Assembly (NCBI GenBank): GCA_030407085.1
Contig: CM059582.1
Location: 160,944,001-161,008,000, forward strand
DNA length: 64,000 nt
Direction of reading: 5' to 3'
Source: Trichopria drosophilae
Taxonomy: Eukaryota; Arthropoda; Insecta; Hymenoptera; Diapriidae
This document shows, piece by piece, positions 12,600 to 24,977 of the stretch. The notes under the pieces were generated by a model. That model was not told where the DNA came from and did no database searches. It was given only the letters and a program-made list of their open reading frames with translations. The position numbers and the translations under genes were made by a program. Every line of letters starts with the position of its first letter. Position 1 is the stretch's first letter.

Positions 12600-13195
12600 T
12601 TTGAATTCAATAGTAGTAGTCCAGTTCCCACGAACAGGTTATCCAAAAACTGAAAGATTCTCAAAGGGAATGTCGAACTATTCTGACGCGAGTGTGCTGA
12701 ATAAACATTCCCATCTATCGTGCACCGTGGCACGTGTTGTACAGCAACAAAGTTCGTCGACGCCATCCGGGGAGTCTCACTTTTTCCGCAGAACAGGTTT
12801 GGAAAAAAGACGAGTCGAGATTGGATCGGTTCGCGCGGAAACGAGCAACGTCGCCAACAGCCCGGCAGGCTGGGAAAATGCATCCGGTAAAATGCGTGAC
12901 GTACGCGCAACACATCCACATGCTCGTAGATATGCACCCATTAAGGATCTACCTCTATATCGACGGCGTTCCCGATGATCGTACCTGGGGGACAAGAACA
13001 TTGCAGGTGGCGCGTCGCCACGCATTTTGCGATACCCAATGCGTGAGTGTAGGTTTCGATGCGTTTGTACGTGCATACGCGCACGCAATAGAACCAACCT
13101 GCACGAGAAAAACTGCAGCGAAAATTGACTACTTCGTTTTTATGGACTTTCGATCGACCGTTGCGAAAGTTTCGGAAAATAAACGCAGTTTATGA
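12600..13195. other. G+C-richer patch, no recognised gene
   Basis: This block has markedly more G+C and CpG than its AT-rich surroundings, and reading frames of 68 to 159 codons are open on both strands, as expected when stop codons are rare by composition. None shows a domain, a conserved motif or a supporting splice site, and the longest - strand frame runs into the adjacent repeat. A promoter or non-coding first exon is possible. Confidence 0.35.
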
Positions 13196-13955
13196 GACCG
13201 TTTTCACCAGATGTTTTGAAATTTCCAAATGAGTAGTAAGCCACAATTTGCATTATTTATCTGTCACTTATATTTAAGGCATTGTTTTATATTTATTTTA
13301 TTTTAGACCTATCGTGGGTATTGCATATAGAGAGAAAACTACCGAAGATACATTCGATGGCATGAGTATTTATTACACGTTCGATTCAACTTAAAGCAAT
13401 ATTTCAATGCACAGGCCATTCTAGACCCACAAATCTTCAGCATGTTGTCAGCCCAACTATGAACTTTCGTCTGTTGCATTTAAATACAAAACTAACCTAG
13501 TAACTGTCTCGCGGCCTGCAATGAATTCTTTGATATTCTCGATGCTTAGTTTATTGTGGGTAATTCCGAGATAAAAAAGTTTTATAAAAGTTGTCTACAA
13601 TTTATAAAGTTTGTATATTTTTATAAGCATTTTATAAAATGTTATGAAATTAGAATCTACACTGCTTTTGGCAAATACCATCTTCTGAAGATATTACTAA
13701 ATTAGGAAATAAATCAGCAACAACAATACATATTTGTACAATTTAGAGGAAATATATTGTTTACCAAAATTGAATAAAATTTGTATATCAACACACAAAC
13801 TATGTATTGTTTTGTCTGAATTCAAATCGAAAAGATCACCGAATGAATTGAAAATAGGAAGCATCATATAGTCAACGGGTGTGGAAATATCCTGGAGGTG
13901 GTTTTGCATTTGGGGATGTGCACTGCAGGAGTCTGTAACCTCCGAGTTCCGGCGC
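13196..13955. other. Non-coding stretch
   Basis: AT-rich with no convincing gene. It leads into the inverted duplication beginning near 13960. Confidence 0.4.
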
Positions 13956-13959
13956 TGTC

Positions 13960-14570
13960 GATGAATTAAGAAGTCAGCTGAAATAATCCATTAAAATACC
14001 AAATATTTGTGGATACTGACATCAAACAATTCATCGATCATTTCTGCGAAATTCTTGATTCTGAAAAAGCACAAGGAAACAAAAATTTATTATAATTTTT
14101 AGGTTACATGCAGAGCGATGTACCTTCTCTACAGTTTAGAAGTTCAAAAGAAAAATAAAAAAATAAAAAACAAGATGTACATAACGTCGTTACCATGGTG
14201 GTCACTAGGGTATGTTGAATTTAAAAAGGAATTATTTTTTCATGGATTTTTTGACAGTTTGTTCTGAACCTCTCTGCATTTTGCATCGCACTGCATGTAA
14301 CCTAAAAAGCATAATAAATACTTCCTGTTTTGTGCTCGCTGTTTTTCAGAGGCTCAAGAATTTCCTTAATTTCTCTCAAAGGATTGTTCATGTTTTCGCA
14401 GAAATGGAAGTTTAGGAATGATCGACGATTTGATGACATCTTTCGGTGGACATTCAATCATCAATCATTGTTTGTTGTCAGTATCCACGGTATCCACCAA
14501 TATTTGGTACTGTTGCATTTTAATAGATTATTTTATCTGTCAGATGAAGAAGAAATTAATTCGTAATAAT
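13960..14570. repeat. Imperfect inverted duplication
   Basis: The left arm (about 13960-14125) and right arm (about 14275-14570) are reverse complements with indels. Shared landmarks are TACCAAATATT(T/G)GTGGAT, GATACTGACA(T/A)CAAACAA, GAAATTCTTGA and TTTTTAGGTTACATGCAG. On the - strand the right arm has a coding look over about 14320-14410 (NNPLREIKEILEPLKNSEH in one frame), but the frame closes at once. This suggests two head-to-head remnants of an element that once carried coding sequence. The family is unknown. Confidence 0.55.
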
Positions 14571-15291
14571 TAACGCGTCAAGCGATTGTAAAGGTTGGGT
14601 TAAGTTAGATTGGCCTGCTTTGCATGATCAAAATTAGGTTAGGTCATGTAAGCCCGGGAAAAATAGATTGTATATACGCTATACAAGTTTAGATATAATT
14701 ATATATTATTACATGTGGATTTTTGCTTTTTTTATTACAGATCGTGTGATTCATTATACAGTGAAAAAAAAATCGTTATAAAATACGAACACACATAAGC
14801 TTTCTTAATGCTGTATGTATTTGTTTGTACACATATTTTATTCATTTTGTTTTATCAATTATTTCTATTTATGTACATTTTTATATGTCTATTTATGGAT
14901 GCATTATTTGCTATTTGCAGTAATATCATTTTTATCTACTTGCTTTTAATGTTTATGTTAATTTAAAGAAATTAGAGTACATTATTAAACTGGTACACTA
15001 CATAGTACACCAATATGAAATTTTTTCTCGCACGCGGTAAAATTTTAGACCACCGTCCCCTATGAAAACTTATATGAATTCTACATTTACAATTCAGAAT
15101 TATACATATGGTACATTTACAATTCAGAATATTGTAAAATATACTATGGAATAACTATTATTCCTATGACAAAAAGCATTTATACTTCACGACCGTACTC
15201 ATCGAACCTAGAAGCACCTAAAACAAATGTTGAATACAAATTATTAAGTAGAAACCCTGAGCCTTTAAATGGGTAAAATGAATGTCGAGGG
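14571..15291. other. Non-coding stretch
   Basis: AT-rich sequence with direct repeats of TACATTTACAATTCAGAAT near 15080 and 15112. No gene seen. Confidence 0.45.
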
Positions 15292-16158
15292 CTTTTAGGG
15301 TCGCTGATCACAAATCCAGCCTCAGATATTGAAAATTCAAAATGGCGATTCTGACTTTGCTAACCAAATTCACGAAATCAATGGTGATTATGGTAAAAAG
15401 ATTAAAAGATCCGGTGTGTAATTACCGCATTCAGACGAAACCGGAGACACGAACGAGGATGTGGCGTCTTCTGTCTCCATTTTTTCTTATGTTTTTTGCT
15501 TTTTTGATATTATCTTTTTTTTTTTATTATTTTCCGCATCTGTGTGCTTTTTGTTTTTTCTCATTTTTCTGTTTTTGTGCTTTTTTATTTATTTTTTGTT
15601 TTTGTTTTCATTCAGTAACACATAGTAATTATCTGTGATAACTTAAAAAGCAGTTTCTTTTTGTTGATAAGCACAAGGGTACATTACAAACATTACAAAT
15701 CCACGTACTGTGTACGTCGTTAGCTTTCTGCTGAAAGAGGCACATCGTCGCAACTGTCCGGTATGTACCGGCATATGAGAAGACTGAGAGCGGCTTTTTT
15801 CAAGAGGACATGAGGTTTTTGGTAACAGACAACAATGGATTGACGTTTTCTTCCTTTTGGGGTAGTTATTTTATATGCAGCTAATTCGCTCACCAACCGA
15901 AAAATAATAAAACAAAAAACAAAAAATAATACCAAAAACTCAAAACATAATTAAAAAACACAAAAAAATGGAGACAGAAGCCGCCACGTCCTTGGTGGTG
16001 TCTCCGGTTTCGGCTGAATGTGGTAGTTACATACCAGATCTTTTAATCTTCTTACCATAATCACCATTGATTTCATGAATTTGGTTAGCAAAGTTAGAAT
16101 CGCCATTTTGAGTTTTCAATATCTGAGGCTGAATTTGTGATCAGCGACCCTAAAAAAC
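15292..16158. repeat. 867-bp foldback with T-rich and A-rich inner arms
   Basis: Outer arms (about 15292-15500 and 15960-16158) are reverse complements: GGTCGCTGATCACAAATCC at the left is answered by GATTTGTGATCAGCGACC-like sequence at the right (one base differs). Inside, a pyrimidine-rich tract (about 15478-15605) faces an A-rich tract (about 15895-15970). The unpaired core is about 280 bp. The outer arms carry the GGTCGCTGA / AAAATGGCGA motifs of the dispersed family. The 98-codon + strand frame starting at 15342 is a by-product of the T-rich arm. No target duplication could be defined. Confidence 0.7.
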
Positions 16159-17468
16159 CCCGAGTACCCAGTTTCAGCGTGTTCAAGTAACTTTTTCTGA
16201 ATTTGGTCAGCTATACTGGATTCACCATATTGGATCCGCCCTCTTGAATTTAAAATTTTTTAAATTTCATATAAATATTTACTTAAATAATCGCTGGTAA
16301 ATATTTATACTTACATAAAGGAATATTATCTTAGTGTAAGTCCAATTTACTAAAAAGCAGAAACAATTGACAAAAATAAAAACATATTTTCTTAAAACAA
16401 GTAAATTTTTTACTTGAAGTGATCCGTTAACAAATAGAATTGTTTTACTACAATTTCTTTTTGGGGAACGTTTTTGTATTTATCACATCCATTTATAATT
16501 TTAATTAAAGAAGTGCCCATAATATTTACATAATGTTTGACAACCTTTTGTGTTACTATAAGTATATGCATAATATTTTATATAAATGAATTAATGTTGT
16601 ACTGATTCTGAATCATTCTGGAAGTTTCTTTCACGGAAAAACCAGAAATATGGAGCAAAACATATGTTGCTTTTTTTAACACAATAAAACGTATCTTTTT
16701 ATTAGATCACGAAGTTAAATAACGGCGATCGTTGTATATATGTTAAATGTGTTATGCATAGCACATAAACTTTTCTTCCGCGTAAGCAAAGGAAGTTATG
16801 CAAGGAGGAAAAGATCTTTTTTAAAAATTCAAGTCAATATACATGACAAAGTGGGTCATTTCCACTTAACTCGCGTTCTACTTAAAAACCATTACTTTGA
16901 AATGTCAGTGCCTCGAATGAAAATTGTAATTGCGATTCTCGTTGAAATATATTTTTACCATTTTTTGTCATCCTTCGCTTTTTCCATGCTGATTGTAAAT
17001 GCACAATCAATCATCGAAGATGATCTAGATTTACAATTGTACATACGATTTTATGAGTCATTTTAATTTTTTTCGATGATATTCGTCTTCATTTATTAGC
17101 TATTATTATTATTTATCCTTTCAATTATATAAAAGTACAATCAAACAATTTAAAGGTTGTTCTACAACTTTTCAATATATTCCAAAGTATCTCCAGGAAT
17201 GCTTCATTACATTATTGCAGTGTAAATTTTATAAAACTGTAATATGTTCACTAGAAAATTAAACGTGTCGCGTAGTTCTGATGCTGTAGTGATCAAATAT
17301 ATTTACCTATTCGTAAGTTATGTGCATAAATAGAAGGTTGAACATGTGGAATATTTGTCCAAGTCAAAATGGCTCCGTAAACAGATGTGCATAGACTTTT
17401 ATTGGCAGTTTTCATAATTTTCATACTGTACTGAAATATACAATACTGTTTCATTAATCTTTGTCAGG
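16159..17468. other. Non-coding stretch with repeat remnants
   Basis: A fragment ATATTGGATCCGCC near 16226 belongs to the dispersed ATGGCGGATCC family. AAATATTTACTTAAATAATCG (near 16274) and CAAGTAAATTTTTTACTTG (near 16398) resemble the arms of the element at 52040-52268. A 108-codon frame from 16740 has no recognised features. Confidence 0.4.
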
Positions 17469-17490
17469 TTAACCCTTTAACGTCAAAGTT
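17469..17490 (+). mobile_element. Orphan left end of a TTAA-type element
   Basis: TTAA followed by CCCTTTAACGTCAAAG matches the left-end form of the TTAA elements at 8643 and 24978. I found no matching right end downstream, so the element is truncated or too decayed to delimit. Confidence 0.4.
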
Positions 17491-17900
17491 TACAAAATAC
17501 TACGCCAAAAATGGTAGAACCGACATACTATTTACCAAAGATTTAGACGTTTGTAGGAGACTAAAGTCTAAATTTAGAGTACGTCTGTATTACAAATGTG
17601 TAATTTCTATAAGTTTCCCTGACATTTTTGGTTGACTGAATAAATGTTGTTAGTTTCCTTTCAGTATAAATTGTATTTTATTTAAATAATGATGACTTTT
17701 CAAAGGTAATATATGTTTCATACGAATGTTTATGTATAATTATTTACCACTACTATACAATTATATTTCATTGTTTGTAGTAGTATTCGATTAAATAAAA
17801 AATATGTGCACTTATCGACTTTTCATTAATTTTATATTTAATTAAATGTACTTTCAGCATAAAATAAGAGTCGCGAAAAGAATCAATGCTTTACTAACTG

Positions 17901-18040
17901 TGGTACCCGGCATGGGTTTTTTCGCCAGAACCGAGGGTTTTCCCCAAACCCGAATGGGGGACCTCCCAAAATGAAAGTAACCTGTTAGGTTACCATCTGT
18001 AAAGGCCCATGGATTTCGTGACGATACCATTAGGTAGAAT
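17901..18040 (+). repeat. Dispersed repeat, copy 2 (first copy near 3252)
   Basis: Carries GGTACC, ACCCGAATGGGGG, ACCTCCCAAAATGAAAG, CCTGTTA and GTGACGATACC in the same order as the copy at 3252-3390. Similarity may continue with gaps to about 18300. It is G+C-richer than its flanks. Confidence 0.5.
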
Positions 18041-19859
18041 TCGTGAATTGATGGGCACGTGACGATTTCGTTGGATGGAGATTTAGAACAAGCGTAAATC
18101 GGTATGTTGAATTATGTGAAATGTGAAAAACTTTTTTGGATGATGATTTTTGGAAACGAGGAAAATAAGTCGATACGAGTGTATTACACTGTGGAAATCG
18201 GGTTTTGTCGGTTAGTAGCATACGGTGTCGTCCCCAAAGGCTTTTGTCAAAATCAAATTGTTTGATTTGGGGATGATAAAACCGACGTGTTGTTGTTTCT
18301 CATGATTTCGTACGTTGTTAACAATAAGTAATGGAAATTTTCATTTAAATGACAAATATTTCAGAAAAATATTATCCAATTCGACAGTTTAAACCGTATG
18401 AAGGAAGAAGCCATTGTTTAACAACACAACAAAAATTACTAAAGCGGATCGGCAGTGAAAGTAATTTCAAGTGATATTAATTACTTCGGATTATGTTCTG
18501 GTACTGGAACATTTATATATTTTTAATTTTTATTGCGTGATAAAATTTGTATAAGAAAGATTTGGAACAAAATTAAAAACTTTCGTATCTGAACTTTAAA
18601 TCTATTTCGATGAGTTCAGTCAATAACTGTTTTAGTTCTAATGTGATTAAAGTGAATAATAAAACGCAGTGTCAATTGTAGTCACTTGTATATTATTTTT
18701 AGTGTCTTTTGAAAACATACCAGGGTAAACTTTATAACAGATGCTAAATTGACTCGGAAGATTGAATTAAATTCAAATGAAGTAGAACTACCTGAGATAG
18801 GTGATAAAATTATACGCAAAAATCATATCGCAAAGGAAATAAGACATTTCATGTTTACTTTTATTCTCAATCTCGTGTTTTAAAAAGCTTGTCCAAGTAT
18901 GTTATATGAAAGGAAAAAGGAACAGAAGTAAAAGCATAGGAAAAACACTGGTGTAGAGAAATGCTGAGGGTGGTAGGGTATGTTTCCTTTATGGAAATGT
19001 ACACAAGCGTCTCACTCCCCCCTCTCTCTCCCTCTCTGTATATCTCTGCATATCCGACGTCATTTAAATCATTGCTCATTTTGCAATATGCAAAATAAAT
19101 GCAGATTCAATATGTATAAACTTTATAAGGAAAAACTCTGCTTAGATCTTCATAGATTTTCGCTAACTTTTTTGAATTGAATGGATATTATTCATAAATG
19201 AGATCACCTTTTCAGTTATAAACCTCCAAATTTTTATATAATAAAAACTTTTAAAAATGAACCTTGTTTTTATTTATTAATAATCGAGCAGAGTACCTAT
19301 TTAAACGAAAATTAGACCTTGTATAAAAAAATCTTGAAGAGTCCGTGCGCTTTTGAATATTATTCAAATTGATGAAATTTTGAGGAACTCCATTTCTATA
19401 TTGTTTTCAATAAAAATATAAATAATATTGGTAATTTTTAGGTTTCTAATTTTTTCGCAAAAAAAAAACACTAATTGAAGCGGATAACCAAAGGTGGAAC
19501 GTATACAAATGAATTTATTATAAAAGTGGCGAGTTTGGCATTTGTTATTACCACCGCTAATAAATTTGATGCAAAAGGAATGCCTTATAAATAGCAAGTT
19601 ATGGTGGCATTTTTGCAAATATTAATTTTTTCCTAATATCTTTGCTTAAAACTTCAAAAACTTGTCTGGTTTTCTGGAAAGCCTGTCACAGTTTTACGCT
19701 TCTTTTGTTATTAGCGCTCAACTCGGAAGAGGATTGAACAGGTGTTCGATGGCATGGGTCTCCGTTCAATATCCGTCGTATCGAGTCTATAATTCGACAA
19801 TTTTTTTCGATTTAAAACAAAAATCTTAAACATTAATTAATAATTGCCCGTGAATTTTA
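18041..19859. other. Non-coding stretch
   Basis: No gene seen. A CT-rich low-complexity run lies at about 19013-19050. The remainder is AT-rich. Confidence 0.4.
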
Positions 19860-20057
19860 TGAAATAAATAAAAATCACTCATTTCCGAAAATTGTCGGTC
19901 AGTTCTCAATTTATTTCTTTCGAATTTTCTAGGATTCCGTCTACAGTATTTAGAATAGCCCATGGAGAGCCCGAATTTTGACAAATCGGTTCAGACATGT
20001 TTTACTTACGGTTTTTAGTGAAAATTCCTTCCTTATCGGCGAGGACTTTAGAACCTC
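19860..20057. mobile_element. Partial TTAA-type element (GGGG-TTCTAAAG family)
   Basis: Contains TTTCCGAAAATTGTCGGTCA, GAGCCCGAATTTTGACAAAT and the terminus GAGGACTTTAGAACCTC, followed by TTGA. All correspond to segments of the element at 46936-47640. The left end cannot be placed. Confidence 0.55.
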
Positions 20058-20060
20058 TTG

Positions 20061-20792
20061 AACGCCGGGATGGAAATATTTTCGGCATTAGTTTGGATGT
20101 CGTTTATTTCTATATAAACGTTATGGAAAAATTTTAGTACAACTATATCTTTCGTAAAATTGTATGCTCTTTCTGAATTTTTCACTAAAATTTGAATAAA
20201 ATGAACCGCAAAACAGTTACACGGATTTTTATGCATAAAAAGATGGACTCTCAGGATTAAAATGTACCGTGCCACGTTTCGTAATTCATGATGGTTTCTT
20301 CCAAAATGGTGGAAAGAGCATTGATAATTAAGGTCCATATTTATATGTCGAAAAGTTCAAGAAATAGTGGCGTTACAATAGAATGGCAGTTACCATTTTA
20401 CGTGGACTCTGATTAAGAATGTGAGATCAGAATTTCAAAATTTTAATTGGCGAATTTTAACATTCTGATTTCATACCCTTGAACTTCCATTTTTCGTAAC
20501 ATAAAGAAGGAAACCGCCATCTTGAATTACGAAATTAGGTACGGTATATTTTAATTCCAAGGGTCCATGACCGATGACTTTTCAAGGTGAAAGTGATGTG
20601 TAATGTAAAAAATCGTGTTTTTCCTTACAAAAATGCGTGTAAATTTTGTGCGGTTCATTTTAGCGAAATTGTATTGAACAATTTCGAAAGAACATCCAAT
20701 TTTATGTTAGAAATAGTTGCACTAAAATTTTTCCATAAGCGTTTATACAGAAATTAACGACGTCCAAACTGATGCCGAAAAAAATCCCGTTC
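20061..20792. repeat. Inverted repeat of about 730 bp
   Basis: The left arm (about 20061-20345) and right arm (about 20485-20792) are reverse complements. Landmarks are TTCGGCATTAGTTTGGATGTCG with its near-complement near 20755-20777, ATGAACCGCAAAA with its counterpart near 20660, and AAAATGTACCGTGCC with its counterpart near 20540. The arms match the interior of the element at 2073-2486. The ends AACGCCGGGAT / ATCCCGTT are less alike than the arms, so boundaries are approximate. Confidence 0.65.
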
Positions 20793-22815
20793 TAATGTAA
20801 TTAGGATATAAAAATCCCGTGCTAATTGTAAGACATTTCTTTCACTATTCTTAATATTTATAGATATCTTCGAACATTTAAAAATTTACTACTATTTAAA
20901 AAAAAATCGACCGTAATGGCAATCGTTTCTTAAATTTATAAAAATGAATTTTTACATTTCATTGTGACTTTACTACCTATTGTGACAGTTATAACGACTG
21001 ATAAAAGGCAGTTGAAGACCTATTGATCTACGCAGAGTAGCTAGATAGTAATCAAGACTACTAAGAACTGCTTTCGCACTATCACGCATGCGCATTTCTT
21101 GCAAAATAATGTTGGCGTCGAAGTCTCCCCTGTTCTTCTCTACCCTAACATTTGAATGAGTGAGAAGTTGCTTCATAATATGATATGTTTATTTACATTT
21201 TTTAACAAAACTTTCACTGAAAATATCAAATAAATTATATGTATTTTTTTTTATATTTTTCGCGCGATACATCAATATTTTTTATTATTACATTATTTTT
21301 ACAATAATAAACTTAAAAAAGGTTTAGAATTTAAAATTTCAAAAACGAGTTAGAATTTGTATTAAGATCAAACGATGCAAATATAATGTACATGTGGAAA
21401 TTGGGATGTTAGTAAATTAGACTGCTAGAGCTGTGCATGAAACTTGATATTTCCATTGTAATATTTCTTAGTTTCGTATAGATTAAATGACGGAGATAAA
21501 TTATTTTGATAATATGTTATTTCTAATGAATCTAATTACTTTCCGTGATACTTATTCTATTCTCAAATTCTTAATTTGAAAACTCCAAAATCTCACTTTA
21601 TAAAAGTGCCAATTGTACTTTTAGTTAAGGTGTTAAGAGACGCTGTTAGTTAAAGACGACAAATTAGTACTTTTATGCAGTGAGTTTTCACTTATGAAAT
21701 TTTATTTAAAACGGGTTAATATTACTACTAAAAAGTTATTATAATACAATTATTTATTTAATTCCGAAAGGAAATCAATAATTTCAAACCAGACCAATGT
21801 TACTAATTGCACACATTAAAAATTTGTCTACACTTCTTTCAAACATTATAAATTTTATATTCAACAATTAAGATAAAAAATAATTTGAAAGTTAAAATAA
21901 ATGAATACTTTTTATTTTAAATTTTGTTTGAATAAAAAAGCTAATTCATAAGAAAATAACAATGTAGGGAAATTCGAATTGAATCGAAGTAAAACATGAG
22001 GATTATACGGAAATTGTAAAAACAAAAGAAAATACTAGTCATAAATAGAGTTTATTGAAAATATTAGTCATAAAATATGAGTGATATTTATAAATAACAG
22101 CAGTAGTAAACAATAATATGCACGGTATTGCATGCAGTACCTAACTTTTTAAATTCAAAAAATTACAATAAATCTTGTAAAAATTGCTGTATAAAATTGC
22201 AACAAATGAAACGACTGTTAGTCTTTAAAAGTTCCGTCACATTTGTAACGTTCTTATGAACAGACCTAGTAAACTACTTCCGGCGGTCACCGACATTAAC
22301 CGATGAAATACGAATGGTCAGTTATTGTCTCTTTTTGCTGCATCACTGCGCATTGCGGAGAAAGTAGAGGGCGCTGATTTCATATTTTTTCGCGCAAGTT
22401 ACAGTAAAGCGACAATGTCAAAAACTGAATGGTATAAAATATTTCGGTTTTAAGCCATCTGTAACATGTACACTGGAGAATGCGTAATTCATTCTGGTAT
22501 TTTCGATACTTCATACAATTCCTTTCTCTTTTGTCACAAAAGCGTTCCAAGAGAAATGTTTTATTATTTTTATTATTCAAAATCTATGAGGTATTTTTTG
22601 TAAGGACTCGTAGGATAAAATAATTAAATTACTGGAAGTGATAAAACAAGCTATGATCTACCCAAATACGTTCTAAGAAGGGTGTATTTTATGCATTAGA
22701 GGCTGTACATAAAAGTAAACAATAGGGTGCCGAACTGGAAACAATTCGTAAAATCGTTTTACAAATTCGTGATGCAATGTGCTATTTAGCACCAAATTAT
22801 GTGAGAACCTGACGT
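20793..22815. other. Non-coding stretch
   Basis: AT-rich with no convincing reading frame, RNA gene or repeat arms. Confidence 0.45.
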
Positions 22816-22823
22816 TTTTCTAC

Positions 22824-23255
22824 GGGTGCACCTTAAAAACCAGACAAATCACAAAACGGACACTTCAAAAACCCGACATTCAAAAACCAGACATTGCAAA
22901 ATACCGACATTTAAAACAATACAGATTAAAAAACCAGGCATTTCAAAATACATGTGCTTAATAAATAATCCGGAGGTCAACTTAATGTGACCTTCAAGTG
23001 AACTAGAACATTAATCCCTTCGTCAAGCATTTTTGACCTTGAAATGACCTTCAAGGATGGCGACCCGAGTCCATTTCTTTCATGTAGTGAACGCACCAAT
23101 CGGAGTTGTCTGTATTTTGAAATGTCGGTTTTTTTAATGTCTGTTTTTTTAAATGTTTGGTTTTCGAATGACTCTATTTTGAAATGTCTTGTTTTTTAAT
23201 TGTCTGCATTTTGAAGTGTCTATTTTGTGATTTGTCGGATTTTTGGGATGCACCC
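22824..23255. mobile_element. Foldback family A, copy 2 (432 bp)
   Basis: Ends GGGTGCACCTT and GGGATGCACCC, flanked by exact 8-bp duplications TTTTCTAC at 22816-22823 and 23256-23263. The arms are reiterated CAAAAACC(C/A)GACATT-type units. The core (about 22965-23110) includes TTTTGACCTTGAAATGACC and GAACGCACCAATCGG. It is non-autonomous. Confidence 0.9.
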
Positions 23256-23263
23256 TTTTCTAC

Positions 23264-24973
23264 CAGTAAAGGTGCTCAAAAAATGGTCACTTTAGAACAA
23301 ATTTACATTAAACATTAAAGTAAGGTGAGACATGATGATTTCCTGCAGTGTTTCAGTATCAAAAATGTTCCATTAAACTAAACACTGCTCATACTACAAA
23401 AAAAGGTATGTACTTTTTTGAAGTTTAAGAGCATCCGAACGTTCAATGTTTTGTGTGCTTGGTATTTTCTGCACGTCATTAAATGCTGCATATAAAGGCA
23501 GTACCTTTGACGTCACGACTTTTCCTTAACCGGCTGCTCCAGAAGAAAAAAGACCTTAATCGTCATTTTACGTCACTGAAACGAAAAAACGACATCACAA
23601 TAGCCGCGAGCAGAGATTCCTTCACCAAAAGTAAAAAACCTCCGGAGCGCATCGATAAACGATACAATTAGCGCAATCTCCACAAAATCGAAAAAAGTCC
23701 AAAACGTCACACTCGCGCCGAGTATATTTTCTTGCCCAGGTTACCTCCTGTGCTTTTTTGTTTTAGGAATTCGTCAAACTTCATCCGGAGTGATTTTCCT
23801 CATCCGGCAGTGTGCCTCCTTAGACATCAAAGGCTTTCGAGTAGGGCTCGACAATGAATAACAGATTGGCGCAATCTGAAATTCAGCCATGATCGACGCG
23901 TAGAAGGAGGCAACTGACAACAACGTCAAAAGGAAACAAGAATAAAGGAATCTCGATCCACGGTGGTACGTGCGTGAATTACATATCGCTTTAGCAGCCA
24001 AGGATAAGCGATCGAGAAAGGCCTCTGCTTCAAGATTCGCCAATTGCCGATAGCGAGAGGAAATCTGTATGCGATATTGCGCTAAGCGCGTAATCGCCCA
24101 CGTCAACTGAATCCCGTTTCCAGAGAGCCGGAAGTCAAGACGCGTTGTACTTCGTACAGTGACTCGACGTACGTAAATTACCATTTAAGAGCATTAGGAA
24201 GTACGGCCGCCATTAACGCTAGTACGACTGTCAACGCATATAGTTATACAAGATTGGCCAATTTCGTAAATTCGCGAAAACACCTTTCAGACAATTTTCA
24301 AAACGCTTTTTAGTGGGTAGTAAACATTTTTGAGATTTCCTGGTTGCAGATCGAGTATTTACCCAGGTTAATGGTTTTCACTTCACAACACTGAATTATA
24401 TATCGAGGGAGGAAGCAAAGTTGCGTTGCAAACGTGATGGAAAAAACAACCGCCGCTATAGTAAACCAAGAACTTTTTGTCCAATAAATTTTTAGTCATA
24501 CATTGAAGGATGTAACGCCATTTTATTAACTATACAGAATATCCAAAAACTGGGTAGCAATATTTCACATTTTGATTCTCTACGATAATTTCAGCAAAAA
24601 AAGGCTCGTAGCAAAATTCCATCGGGGACATGCATTTTCAGTCATTCAATTTTCTAGAAAACAATTTTTTCAACTTAGCTCTGGTTTTAAAGTTGAGTGT
24701 ACTCATTTTAAGAATATTTTAAATTTCTTCACTACATTGCGAGTCTATGACCTATGATACTTCTCTATTTATAGCCACACAAGTGGAAGATTTTTGAATT
24801 TTTTTTAATCTACCTTATTTTGCAAAATAGCGAAGCATATGTATGATTCAAAAACACAATTAATTGTAGAGTTTGAGTCAAAGTCAAAGAATTAGCCGAA
24901 TCGGGGGCCTTCTAACGTACTGAAATTATCGATAATCGCGAACCGTCATTACAAAATCCGTTTTGTGGTTATA
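23264..24973. other. G+C-richer stretch with TATA-like and CRE-like motifs
   Basis: The block 23470-24230 is richer in G+C than its neighbours. A TATA-like TATAAAGGC lies at 23491 and a perfect cyclic-AMP-response-type TGACGTCA at 23508-23515. Their order is unusual because the CRE lies downstream of the TATA. No gene following on the + strand could be supported. 24231-24973 is AT-rich. Confidence 0.35.
23774..24184 (-). other. Unrecognised 136-codon reading frame
   Basis: An open frame in a locally G+C-rich block. It has one hydrophobic stretch around residues 78-96 (FLYSCFLLTLLSVASFYASI) in an otherwise basic, alpha-helical-looking sequence. I do not recognise the protein. A fragment of an insect membrane receptor is conceivable, but composition alone could also produce such a frame. 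No clear splice acceptor, initiator context or poly(A) signal supports it. Confidence 0.2.
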
Positions 24974-24977
24974 TTAA

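Noticed and set aside
12458..12937. 159-codon open frame on the - strand
   Set aside because: It lies in a G+C-richer block where both strands are open at once, ends within the GTAAAA repeat cluster, and shows no domain or supporting splice or poly(A) signals.
15342..15638. 98-codon + strand frame with a Phe-rich tail
   Set aside because: It is the arm and pyrimidine tract of a foldback element; the hydrophobic tail is simply translated T-rich DNA.
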